IMG/VR virus record: IMGVR_UViG_3300021197_000864
Span: 31,572 to 95,571 of that record
Length of the DNA stretch: 64,000 nucleotides
Direction: 5' to 3' (one strand)
Source: a virus
In this document: in pieces, positions 15,304 to 23,060 of the stretch
How the letters are laid out: each line of letters opens with the position of its first letter
Numbering within the stretch: position 1 is the first letter of the stretch
Notes under the pieces: generated by a model
Database searches by the model: none
The model's input: the letters and a program-made list of their open reading frames with translations, nothing else
What the model was told of the DNA's origin: nothing
Made by a program: the position numbers and the translations under genes

Positions 15304-15380
15304 ATACCATTTAGGTATTTATGTCTCTACAATTGAGGTGGCAGCATTCCCTCACAATTTGCTGCCCCTCATACCTTTTT
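15302..15380 (+). terminator. Two hairpins and T5 ahead of the RNR gene pair
   Basis: AAATACC and GGTATTT form a small hairpin at 15302-15321. Then TGAGGTGGCAGC at 15334-15345 pairs with GCTGCCCCTCA at 15361-15371, an 11-bp stem with one bulged base. Five T follow at 15376-15380, then the AGGAGAGG site of the next gene. It could terminate the upstream transcript or attenuate the ribonucleotide reductase pair. Confidence 0.6.
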
Positions 15381-15394
15381 AGGAGAGGAATCCT

Positions 15395-15775
15395 ATGTTA
15401 TGCGATTATGCGAATATATTACCGACTGGAATATTACCAGTCTTTTTGAAATCACAAGGTTGGCTTTACCGTGATAGTAAAAAATATGAAGATTATACTT
15501 TAATGAAGCCCGACTTTTACCCTGTTGGATATGTTCTAGCAGTGAGTATGAAAGCAGTTATTATTTGTGATGGGGAAACCTTGATTGAATATAACAATAA
15601 ACAATATAAAGATGTAGATGATTTAATTTCAGAATATGGAATTGATGTAATTTCTACCTTCCCATCTTGGAACTTTTTGGTCGAGAGAGAATGGGTCGTA
15701 AAGAAGAATGGTGAATATGTTCATTCATTCTCTTCATTTGACCAAATAGTAGAAAGAAAAAAATTAAGGTGTTAA
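15395..15775 (+). CDS. Unknown 126-aa protein upstream of RNR
   Basis: The frame starts behind AGGAGAGG. The protein has a hydrophobic start (ILPTGILPVFLKS), a beta-rich core (VGYVLAVSMKAVIICDG) and a Phe/Trp-rich C-terminal part. It ends three bases before the reductase, so the two are likely co-translated, and it may influence deoxynucleotide synthesis. I do not recognise it. An E2-like fold was considered because of the neighbouring ubiquitin-like gene, but no catalytic Cys context fits. Confidence 0.6.
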   Translation: MLCDYANILPTGILPVFLKSQGWLYRDSKKYEDYTLMKPDFYPVGYVLAVSMKAVIICDGETLIEYNNKQYKDVDDLISEYGIDVISTFPSWNFLVEREWVVKKNGEYVHSFSSFDQIVERKKLRC

Positions 15776-15777
15776 AG

Positions 15778-17661
15778 ATGAAAGAAATGGAACTACAAAA
15801 TAAAGTGCTATCAGAGTTTAATGTATTTACGAAGTATGCTAAATATAGAGCAGATGATAATAGAAGAGAAACGTGGGATGAGATTTGTGAAAGAAACAAA
15901 CAAATGCATCTTAAAAAATATATTAATAGAGGTAATCCTCAATTGATTGAAGAGATAGAAAATGTATATGAGAACTTTGTTAAACCTAGAAAGGTAGTTC
16001 CATCAATGAGGTCTTTTCAATTTGCAGGTAAACCCGTAGAACTATCACCTAATAGATTATACAATTGTGCATATATGCCAATAGATTCTTTAGAGTGTTT
16101 TTCTGAGTCTATGTTTTTGTTATTAGGTGGAACAGGTGTAGGGTATTCCGTACAACGTCATCATGTAGAACAACTACCAACTATCAGAAAACCCAATCCT
16201 GATAAGTTTAGAAGAATATTAATTAATGATTCTATTGAAGGTTGGGCTGATGCAATTAAAGTTCTTTTTGAATCATACTTTGGTATGAGAACATCTTCTC
16301 CTAATTTTGATTATGATGATATTAGACCTAAAGGTGCGCCACTAAAAACTAGTGGTGGAAAAGCACCCGGTCCAGCACCACTAAAAATAGCATTAGTTAA
16401 AATTGAAACAATGTTATTACAAAAAGAAGAAGGTACACAACTAACTCCTTTAGAGTGCCATGATATATTATGTCATATTGCTCATGCAGTTTTATCGGGT
16501 GGTATTAGACGAGCAGCATTAATATCTTTATTTAGTGCTGATGATAATGAAATGATTAATTGTAAAGCAGGTAAGTGGTATGAACAGAATCCACAAAGAG
16601 GTAGAGCAAATAACTCAGCATTCTTACTTAGACATAGAATAGAAAAAGGATTCTTTGAAGATTTATGGGAAAGAATTAGATTATCTAACTCAGGAGAACC
16701 GGGAATATATTTCTCCCATGATAAAGATTGGGGAACAAATCCTTGCTGCGAGATTGCTTTACGCCCATATCAGTTCTGTAACTTGTCAGAGTGTAATGTT
16801 TCTGATGTTTTATCTCAAGAAGATTTAGAAGAGAGAGTAAAAGCAGCCGCTTTCTTAGGAACTTTACAAGCAGGTTATACAGATTTCCACTATTTACGGG
16901 AAGTTTGGCAGAAAACTACTGAAAAAGATGCACTTTTAGGTGTGTCTATGACGGGAATAGGTAGTAATAAAGTAACTTTATTAGATATTGAACAAGCAGC
17001 AATCGTTGCAAAGAATGAAAATGAAAGAGTTGCTGAATTACTTGGGATAAATAAAGCAGCAAGAGTTACTTGTGTTAAACCATCAGGAACGGCTAGTTGT
17101 GTATTAGGTACTTCATCAGGTATTCATCCTTGGTATGCTCCATTCTATAATAGAAGAGTTAGAGTAAACAAAGTAGAACCTGTATATCAATATCTATTAG
17201 ATAGAGTACCTGATTTAATAGAAGATGATTACTTTAGTGCTACTGAAGCAGTATTCTCTATACCACAAAAAGCACCTAAAGGTGATGTAATAACTAGACA
17301 TGAGTCTGCAATTAATATGTTAGAACGTGTAAAGCGTTTTTCTGTTGGTTGGGTTCAACGTGGTCATAGGGATGGATTGAATACTCATAATGTATCTGCA
17401 ACTGTTCAAATTCGTGAAGATGAATGGGAAGATGTAGGTGCATGGATGTGGTTAAATAGACATTATTACAATGGTCTAGCAGTTTTACCATATGATAATG
17501 GTTCTTATAAACAAGCACCATTTGAAGAAATAACAGAAGAAGAATATAATAGTATGAGGTCTAAACTATATGATTTAGACTTTACACAAGTAATAGAATT
17601 AGATGACAATACCGATTTACAAGGAGAAATTGCTTGTGCAGGTGGAGTTTGTGAAATATGA
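15778..17661 (+). CDS. nrdJ: Class II (B12-dependent) ribonucleotide reductase
   Basis: Reduces ribonucleotides to deoxyribonucleotides for viral DNA synthesis, using adenosylcobalamin to make the radical. The 627 residues fit the monomeric RTPR-like type, shorter than the roughly 740 of the Lactobacillus enzyme. Visible motifs are LYNCAYMP (first active-site Cys), NPCCEIALRP with CNLSEC (radical Cys, Glu and second active-site Cys), the phosphate-binding KPSGTAS near residue 440, and a C-terminal CAGGVC redox pair. ATG 15778 follows AAGGTG at six bases. A cobalamin source in the host is implied. Very confident at family level. Confidence 0.92.
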   Translation: MKEMELQNKVLSEFNVFTKYAKYRADDNRRETWDEICERNKQMHLKKYINRGNPQLIEEIENVYENFVKPRKVVPSMRSFQFAGKPVELSPNRLYNCAYMPIDSLECFSESMFLLLGGTGVGYSVQRHHVEQLPTIRKPNPDKFRRILINDSIEGWADAIKVLFESYFGMRTSSPNFDYDDIRPKGAPLKTSGGKAPGPAPLKIALVKIETMLLQKEEGTQLTPLECHDILCHIAHAVLSGGIRRAALISLFSADDNEMINCKAGKWYEQNPQRGRANNSAFLLRHRIEKGFFEDLWERIRLSNSGEPGIYFSHDKDWGTNPCCEIALRPYQFCNLSECNVSDVLSQEDLEERVKAAAFLGTLQAGYTDFHYLREVWQKTTEKDALLGVSMTGIGSNKVTLLDIEQAAIVAKNENERVAELLGINKAARVTCVKPSGTASCVLGTSSGIHPWYAPFYNRRVRVNKVEPVYQYLLDRVPDLIEDDYFSATEAVFSIPQKAPKGDVITRHESAINMLERVKRFSVGWVQRGHRDGLNTHNVSATVQIREDEWEDVGAWMWLNRHYYNGLAVLPYDNGSYKQAPFEEITEEEYNSMRSKLYDLDFTQVIELDDNTDLQGEIACAGGVCEI

Positions 17662-17945
17662 GATATAGGTCAAAACTGAATAGAGAAGAGTTTCTAGAAA
17701 TAGAACAAGAAATATATGATATGTTTTCTAATGATACAGTTAAAAACAATGTGCATAAGAGATTCAATCAGTTGAGGGATGGTAATATGACTCCCCTAAC
17801 ATTTATGCATAACTTATTGCGTACAATGAATACTATCAACAATATAACGAGGAGTGAAGCCCTCACAAAAATAGTGGAAACACACGAATATAAAAAATAT
17901 AAAGAGAGGAATATAAATGAAGATAATTTACGAGAACATACCTAA
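17658..17945 (+). CDS. Small basic helical protein, 95 aa
   Basis: The start overlaps the reductase stop by four bases. The protein is largely helical and charged (EEFLEIEQEIYDMF, EYKKYKERN). It overlaps the next gene by 29 bases. It is not recognised and lacks Cys motifs, unlike many of its small neighbours. Confidence 0.6.
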   Translation: MRYRSKLNREEFLEIEQEIYDMFSNDTVKNNVHKRFNQLRDGNMTPLTFMHNLLRTMNTINNITRSEALTKIVETHEYKKYKERNINEDNLREHT

Positions 17946-18174
17946 GAGCAAAATAATAAAAGCATATAGAAATAAACTGAAAGAATCAGGACTTTATACC
18001 AAACGGTATAATACTTCTGATTGTGTACCTGCTTTGGTACGGCCTAATGTTATGGGTTCTACAATGAGTTGGGTTGACTTTCGTAGATTACCTAGAGAAA
18101 TGGTTGCAATGCATTGTTTTATGCAAGGTCTAACTATTGATGGGGTTCAAACTATTATGGAGGAAGAAGAGTGA
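17917..18174 (+). CDS. Small unknown protein, 85 aa
   Basis: ATG 17917 follows GAGAGGAAT. A basic N-terminal helix (SKIIKAYRNKLKES) is followed by a mixed segment and an acidic terminus (EEEE). The next gene starts inside its stop region as GTGA. Function is unknown. Confidence 0.6.
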   Translation: MKIIYENIPKSKIIKAYRNKLKESGLYTKRYNTSDCVPALVRPNVMGSTMSWVDFRRLPREMVAMHCFMQGLTIDGVQTIMEEEE

Positions 18175-19391
18175 AAGTTAAGTTACATGTTCCGAGAGCA
18201 GATGATAGTCAGATATTTGATACAACAAGTTTTCTATATCGCACTACTGATTTGAAACGTAATTATCGTAGTAAACTAAATAGATTTGGTGAATATAAAG
18301 TAGTAAGTACTCTTGACTTAGATAAAAAAAATAGTTTAGACCCTATTTATGCAGGAATTAGTAAAGCATTAAATAAATTTCTATTTATGTCAACCAATGA
18401 TAATGTTACAACTATTATTACCTTTAAGTATAGGGATGGGGACTCAACTATTGTTTTTCAAAAGAATAAACCTCACTTTTTCTTAAATGGTGAGAAAGAT
18501 AGTAAAGGTATTATTATAGATAATTTAAGTAAGATTTTTTATCGTTCTTGTTTTGAGAAGAGTAGTACTAAGATGGATAGATATATTCGTAGGTTGTTAT
18601 TATTTCCACCGAATGTAATGTATTCAGTAGAAAATAGAACACCTTATTCATTTTATAGTAATGATGGGTCAATGGTGAAACAGAATGTTAGGATTAAAAC
18701 AAAGATAATTTCTGATAAAGAATGTGCATTAGAAATTTCTGATGGTGTTTGGGCTAGTATTACAATAAAAGATTTAAATTCATTTATTAATTACCATAGG
18801 CATGGTCATAAACGCTCTGAAAAATGGGGAGTTTCACCGGAAAACCTATGGAAAAAATTGTTAAATTATGAGCCTAGTAAGTCTCAAGTAAAATTGATGT
18901 ATGCTTTTCTAGAGCAAAATAGAACTCAATCATTAGTTGAAAAGAGAGCCGAAGAACTATTAGCAGAATTAGAAACTAAGTTTCCTAGTAAAATTAAAGT
19001 CTTTAAGTTGGGTAAACGTAAGCAAACTATTATGCTAGTTAGAGGTCAGAGATGTGATTGGGTATTAAAAGAAAACCCTTCTTCTTCTGATACTCAAAAA
19101 GTTAATACTCATAGATTTGTAGAAAATAATGATGGTGAAGCAAGTTCCAAAGGGGCTTTAATACATCCTCATAATTCTACGGTACTAGGTACTTTATCAG
19201 CAGTATGTATAGATAATATTCATAAAAATTCTAGTCTAGGCGACCAATTTGCTGCAAGAGCAATGTTTCTTATGAATGATGTTATGTCAAGTTCACAAAT
19301 CAATACAATGAGACTACCCGAAAAGGAACATAGGATACCTAATGTATATTGGGATAACTTAGATGAAATTGTTGCGAGGGGAAAACTGTGA
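18171..19391 (+). CDS. Unknown 406-aa basic protein next to TFB
   Basis: A GTG start overlaps the previous stop and lies behind GGAGG. The protein is basic, with a beta-rich N-terminal half (STLDLDKKN, TIITFKYRDGDSTIV) and a helical, charged C-terminal half. A His/Arg-rich segment (NYHRHGHKRS) near residue 208 could bind nucleic acid or metal. No known catalytic motif is found. It overlaps the TFB gene by four bases, so a role in viral transcription is possible by context. Confidence 0.65.
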   Translation: MKVKLHVPRADDSQIFDTTSFLYRTTDLKRNYRSKLNRFGEYKVVSTLDLDKKNSLDPIYAGISKALNKFLFMSTNDNVTTIITFKYRDGDSTIVFQKNKPHFFLNGEKDSKGIIIDNLSKIFYRSCFEKSSTKMDRYIRRLLLFPPNVMYSVENRTPYSFYSNDGSMVKQNVRIKTKIISDKECALEISDGVWASITIKDLNSFINYHRHGHKRSEKWGVSPENLWKKLLNYEPSKSQVKLMYAFLEQNRTQSLVEKRAEELLAELETKFPSKIKVFKLGKRKQTIMLVRGQRCDWVLKENPSSSDTQKVNTHRFVENNDGEASSKGALIHPHNSTVLGTLSAVCIDNIHKNSSLGDQFAARAMFLMNDVMSSSQINTMRLPEKEHRIPNVYWDNLDEIVARGKL

Positions 19392-20290
19392 AATGTATAG
19401 AATGTGAATCAGAAAGAAATATGTTTGATGAAAGATTGGGTGAGCAAGTTTGTTTAGATTGTGGACTTGTCTTGGTGAAAAATATATTTGAAGATACTAT
19501 CAAAAATATAGATTATAATATATCAAATGTAGATTACAAAGGCGCACCTAACAAGTCTTGGGATTTAGGTTCAACTATTCATAAAGGAGATGTGAATAAG
19601 TTTGGTGTTATGGGTAGGAAATTATTCTTTACTCAAAGACATAACAACCCATTGAATGAATCTTATTTGAGGATGTTAAAATTATCTAATATGAATCTAT
19701 CATATTATAATGTAGCACCTGTACTAAAGAGTAGAGTAAGTAAATATTATAATTTGTTAAATAAAAAACAGGCATTAAGAGCAGTGCCTATTGATAATAG
19801 AGCAGCAAGTTTAACTTATTATATATTAAAAGAAGCAGGTATTGCAGTAACAGTACAGAAGCATTCTAATGTAACTAAGATATCTAGAGGTGAAATATCA
19901 AAATATGCTAGAGTGATAGCAACTCATTTAGGTAAGCCTTGGGTCTTTTCTCAAATGAACATTGAAGGTTTGATTCAAGAAGTTGGGTCAAAATTATATT
20001 TACCTAACCCTCAATATATTGGGGATGTAAGTAAATTATCAGAACACGTTTATCAAAAACTAGATGCTCACGGTGTGCAATTTACAATAGCAACTTTGTC
20101 TGCATGTTTTTATCTAGTGTCAGTATTTAGACGGGAAAATTATACACAACAAGAGGTTGCTAAATTAGTCGGTACTACCGAAGTATCACTAAGAAAGAAC
20201 ATGAAAAAGATTTTACAATTATATAATGTAGATAAAAATAAATTAAATTATATGGTATTAAATGATTTTATTAATGGAATTAGAAAGTGA
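19388..20290 (+). CDS. tfb: Transcription initiation factor B (TFB)
   Basis: Archaeal TFB bridges TBP at the TATA box and RNA polymerase. The 300-residue protein has an N-terminal zinc ribbon (C3, C6, C22, C25), a short linker standing in for the B-finger, two cyclin-like repeats (about residues 105-200 and 205-295) and a C-terminal helix-turn-helix (EVAKLVGTTEVSLRKNMKKI) of the kind that reads the BRE. Length is typical of archaeal TFB. A virus-encoded TFB could redirect host polymerase to viral promoters. A GTG start overlaps the previous gene. Divergent in the core but confidently TFB-like. Confidence 0.85.
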   Translation: MKCIECESERNMFDERLGEQVCLDCGLVLVKNIFEDTIKNIDYNISNVDYKGAPNKSWDLGSTIHKGDVNKFGVMGRKLFFTQRHNNPLNESYLRMLKLSNMNLSYYNVAPVLKSRVSKYYNLLNKKQALRAVPIDNRAASLTYYILKEAGIAVTVQKHSNVTKISRGEISKYARVIATHLGKPWVFSQMNIEGLIQEVGSKLYLPNPQYIGDVSKLSEHVYQKLDAHGVQFTIATLSACFYLVSVFRRENYTQQEVAKLVGTTEVSLRKNMKKILQLYNVDKNKLNYMVLNDFINGIRK

Positions 20291-20294
20291 TTTT

Positions 20295-20531
20295 ATGATT
20301 AAAGACAGTGAGTTCTGGAAAAAATGGAGAAACTCTCATAATTATGATATTGGTTATAAGGGATATACTGTGTTAAAAGGTAGGTATGTTAAAGTAACGG
20401 TAGTTGATATTGAATATTATGAGTCATCTCCTAAAAAAATATGGAGATATGTAGTAGCAACAAATTGGGGTCATAAATTAAAGAGAGTTTCACTCTTTAC
20501 AAAAAAGGAAAAAATAGAATGGAGTAGTTAA
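20295..20531 (+). CDS. Small basic protein, 78 aa
   Basis: ATG 20295 is favoured over an in-frame start at 20262 inside the TFB gene. The protein is basic, with a Trp/Lys-rich start (SEFWKKWRNSHN) and a beta-rich middle (GRYVKVTVVDIEYY) resembling a small SH3- or OB-like barrel. Function is unknown. It lies between TFB and the E1-like enzyme. Confidence 0.6.
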   Translation: MIKDSEFWKKWRNSHNYDIGYKGYTVLKGRYVKVTVVDIEYYESSPKKIWRYVVATNWGHKLKRVSLFTKKEKIEWSS

Positions 20532-20532
20532 A

Positions 20533-21108
20533 ATGAAAAGAAAGATAATGATAATAGGTGCAGGTGGTATAGGTAGTATGTTAATACATAATTTAGAAAG
20601 ATTAGGTATTTATGACATAACTGTTTTTGATGATGATAAGGTAGAGAAAAAGAATTTAACTTATCAACATTATAATGAAAGCCACTTAGGAGAAAATAAA
20701 GCAGAAGCAATTAGTAGTCAGTTTAATGGTATTAAAGCCGAACCGTATTTAGTTTTAGTACCAAAACAGTTGAAAGGTTATGACCTAGTTATTTGTTGTG
20801 CAGATAATTTAGATGTAAGACGCTTGCTTTATAGGCAAGGTACAGGTGATGATGCTAACGTGAAGTGGTTAGATTTACGCGCACAAGGCAGAAATGCTAC
20901 GCTAATATCATATATGCTTAATCCTAATTTAGTGGATACTGTATTAACAGGGGAAGAAGGTTCTTTTTCCTGTCAAGCACAATCTTGGGATGGCTCTGCT
21001 AAAGGTGTTAATATGATGAATAATGTAATCGCTTCTATTGCTGCTCAATGGATTCAGAAATGGTTCAATAAGCAGGAAGTAACTGCAAGTATGGTGTTTA
21101 ATATATGA
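20533..21108 (+). CDS. E1/ThiF-like ubiquitin- or sulfur-carrier-activating enzyme
   Basis: Members of this family adenylate the C-terminal glycine of a ubiquitin-like or sulfur-carrier protein. The 191 residues begin with the nucleotide-binding turn GAGGIG (9-14), followed by acidic DDD (33-35), N41-L-x-x-Q45, K56 in ENKAE and CADNLDVR (89-96), the usual order for ThiF/MoeB. Cys147 (GSFSCQA) is the candidate catalytic cysteine. No zinc-binding CxxC pairs are present, unlike MoeB. It is shorter than bacterial ThiF (about 250), closer to minimal forms in phage and PRTRC-type systems. A candidate substrate is encoded at 15094-15303 and a JAMM protease at 22000-22575. Confidence 0.8.
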   Translation: MKRKIMIIGAGGIGSMLIHNLERLGIYDITVFDDDKVEKKNLTYQHYNESHLGENKAEAISSQFNGIKAEPYLVLVPKQLKGYDLVICCADNLDVRRLLYRQGTGDDANVKWLDLRAQGRNATLISYMLNPNLVDTVLTGEEGSFSCQAQSWDGSAKGVNMMNNVIASIAAQWIQKWFNKQEVTASMVFNI

Positions 21109-21347
21109 CCGATAAAGTTGATGACGATTTAGAATTATCAGATGAGGAGATAGGTGAAATAATAAGTATTATTTCTAAGGATGGGATTTATCTTAGGTCT
21201 GAAATAGTTAGAGTTTGTTGTCATGTTTGTGGTGAAGAGTTTATAGGAACAAAAAGACACGCAGGAGGCTTTCTAAGTGGGCATCAAGTATATCATGAGT
21301 CTATTATTAAAGAGAGTATTAGAGCATCCCAACAAGGAGGGGTCTGA
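21105..21347 (+). CDS. Small Cys/His zinc-finger protein, 80 aa
   Basis: It overlaps the E1-like gene by four bases. An acidic N-terminus (KVDDDLELSDEEIGE) is followed by CHVCGEEF and, further on, GGFLSGHQVYHE, giving a possible C2H2 zinc finger. The C-terminus is QQGGV. Those glycines are encoded by the GGAGGGG binding site of the next gene, so the GG need not be functional. It may act as an adaptor for the E1-like enzyme, by proximity only. Confidence 0.6.
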   Translation: MTDKVDDDLELSDEEIGEIISIISKDGIYLRSEIVRVCCHVCGEEFIGTKRHAGGFLSGHQVYHESIIKESIRASQQGGV

Positions 21348-21348
21348 T

Positions 21349-21645
21349 ATGGGATTAGAGGATTGGAAGCCCTCTAGCGATAGTAAAGCATCAGAAATTG
21401 ATGTAGTTAATGTTGTGTCAAATTGGACTAATGAATATCCAACAGAGTTTGGCATGACTAGTTTCCTAAGAGACAAGATATTTGCTGTATCTAATACAGG
21501 TAAGAGTGTGTTAGTGCATATGATGAATGGTCAAACATTTACAATAACTATTAAAAATAGCCCTATTCCTTTTTTTAAGGATGATAGGCTTACTAATGAA
21601 ATTGTAATCAAAGAATTAAAAGGTGAGAAAAATGAAAAAAAATAA
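21349..21645 (+). CDS. Unknown 98-aa protein
   Basis: ATG 21349 follows AAGGAGGGG at seven bases, excluding a longer upstream frame. The protein has an acidic-polar start, a helix (TSFLRDKIFAV) and a beta hairpin (SVLVHMMNGQTFTITI), and ends in basic residues. It sits between the zinc-finger gene and the Myb-like gene in the stretch containing E1 and JAMM. No family is recognised. Confidence 0.6.
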   Translation: MGLEDWKPSSDSKASEIDVVNVVSNWTNEYPTEFGMTSFLRDKIFAVSNTGKSVLVHMMNGQTFTITIKNSPIPFFKDDRLTNEIVIKELKGEKNEKK

Positions 21646-22003
21646 AGTTAAGAAAGGAAAATGGGATGAGCATGAAGTAAAGTTACTTTGTGTTTGTTTG
21701 GATGAAGGTTTGGATGTTGAAGAAACAGTATTACGATTTGATGGTACTAGGACTTCTGCACAAATTAAAAGTAAGATTTCATCCAAAGCAATAAGAGAGC
21801 GTCATGTTGATTTAGATATAGAAGAGATGCATGAGGACTTGGTTAAAGAAGAAGAAATGGAAGAACATCTAGAAAAGGTAAAAGATGTTCTCGATGAGAA
21901 AATAGCAGAAGTTAAGAAAACTAACAATAAAATGGTGTTTAGATTAGTTCTAATTACAGCAGTAATTGTTGGAGTATTAATACAAACAGGGGTAATAGAA
22001 TGA
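21632..22003 (+). CDS. Myb/SANT-like protein with C-terminal membrane anchor, 123 aa
   Basis: The N-terminal 55 residues (KKGKWDEHEVKLL, then a helix with TRTSAQIKSKISS) resemble a Myb/SANT three-helix DNA-binding domain with its conserved Trp. A long acidic coiled coil follows (EEMEEHLEKVKDVLDEK), then a hydrophobic C-terminal span (FRLVLITAVIVGVLIQTG). This suggests a tail-anchored protein holding a DNA- or protein-binding head at the membrane. ATG 21632 lies behind AAGGTGAG. Function, perhaps attaching viral DNA to the membrane, is inferred. Confidence 0.6.
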   Translation: MKKNKVKKGKWDEHEVKLLCVCLDEGLDVEETVLRFDGTRTSAQIKSKISSKAIRERHVDLDIEEMHEDLVKEEEMEEHLEKVKDVLDEKIAEVKKTNNKMVFRLVLITAVIVGVLIQTGVIE

Positions 22004-22575
22004 AGATAAAGAATAGTGAAGAAGAATATGATAAGAATGATAGATTTAGTGACGACACTAAATTATATGTAGATATAATGGAAAAGGTTGTTAAAGATAA
22101 CGAATGGAAAAAACCTATTAGAGAATTATGGGAAGTATGTTCTGATAGTATGGAATGGGTGTATCCTGATTTTGGTACAGAAGCATTCCTGAGTCAAATA
22201 TACAAACAATCTATTGAGCATTTTGATATTCCTAGAGAAGTTCAAGTGTTAGTAGATGCTAATAATAATCTATTCATGAGTGTTGGGACACCGGGTTTTG
22301 TATCTTTTGCAAATCAAGATGATGAGTTATATGGTAGTGAAGAACCAATGAAATTACCTATTAAATGTTGGATTCACACTCATCCTAATATGTCAGCGTA
22401 TTTCAGTGGAACTGATTGGGCAACTATTGATACTTGGAAAGGTAATTTAGATAGTGCAATTGTTTTAGGTCAAGGTGAAATGTGGGCTTATGATTGTAAA
22501 ACTGAAATAGGTAAGCACGTATCATTTATTAAGACCAATAGTGGTAGGTATTCTGTAACGGAAGGTGAGGAGTGA
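22000..22575 (+). CDS. JAMM/JAB-type metalloprotease
   Basis: JAMM proteases are zinc enzymes that cut after the C-terminal glycine of ubiquitin-like proteins. The 191-residue protein has H126-T-H128 followed by ten residues and D139, with S136 in the expected place. E80 (PREVQ) could be the upstream acidic residue. Long charged N- and C-terminal extensions flank the core. Start and stop overlap both neighbours by a few bases. In context it may process the ubiquitin-like protein encoded at 15094-15303, whose GG is followed by GNQ, or remove it from targets. Related JAB domains also occur in phage tail assembly, an alternative role. Confidence 0.8.
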   Translation: MKIKNSEEEYDKNDRFSDDTKLYVDIMEKVVKDNEWKKPIRELWEVCSDSMEWVYPDFGTEAFLSQIYKQSIEHFDIPREVQVLVDANNNLFMSVGTPGFVSFANQDDELYGSEEPMKLPIKCWIHTHPNMSAYFSGTDWATIDTWKGNLDSAIVLGQGEMWAYDCKTEIGKHVSFIKTNSGRYSVTEGEE

Positions 22576-23060
22576 TGGATATTCTTAATTCAAGACAAAC
22601 TACATTAAGAGAATTTGGATTAGTATTTCTAATGACATTTATGTTAGCAGGGTGTACTATACCATCCCCTGAAGAAGTATTTGCAGAGGAAGAAGAATGT
22701 GTAAAGGGGTGGTCTATGATGAATGGTTCATTCACATATTTAATCAATGATTTGAATAACTCAACACAAGAAACAGTGGTGTTAGATTTTAACACAACTC
22801 ACGGTCTAATTGAATTAGATTATTTCTATTACAACTTGACTCATCTGAGTTTTGATATCATAAATAATACTGTAATATTTAATAATTTTACTTTTAATGC
22901 AGAAGGCTATGTACAACAAGGGACTCATTTATGGTCTAATGGTTATGCACCTCAATTTGGTAATGCTACCTTAGTATTCCCTGTATTTCCTTTTGACGTA
23001 ACAGTTGAATATGAAGTTAAATATAGAGTATGGAATGGTAGAGAATGCAGCCAACAGTAA
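22575..23060 (+). CDS. Surface lipoprotein with many N-glycosylation sequons
   Basis: A basic start is followed by a hydrophobic segment (FGLVFLMTFMLAG) and a lipobox LAGC with Cys27 as the lipid attachment site, so the mature protein is probably anchored outside the cell. The mature part of about 135 residues holds eight N-x-S/T sequons and no other motif. Archaea N-glycosylate surface proteins, so heavy glycosylation is plausible. A role in altering the cell surface, for example superinfection exclusion, is inferred. ATG 22575 follows GGTGAGGAG. Confidence 0.7.
   Translation: MDILNSRQTTLREFGLVFLMTFMLAGCTIPSPEEVFAEEEECVKGWSMMNGSFTYLINDLNNSTQETVVLDFNTTHGLIELDYFYYNLTHLSFDIINNTVIFNNFTFNAEGYVQQGTHLWSNGYAPQFGNATLVFPVFPFDVTVEYEVKYRVWNGRECSQQ

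Noticed and set aside
21105-21347. C-terminal QQGGV as a second ubiquitin-like tail
   Set aside because: The glycine codons are the Shine-Dalgarno sequence of the next gene, and the protein is a zinc finger rather than a beta-grasp fold.
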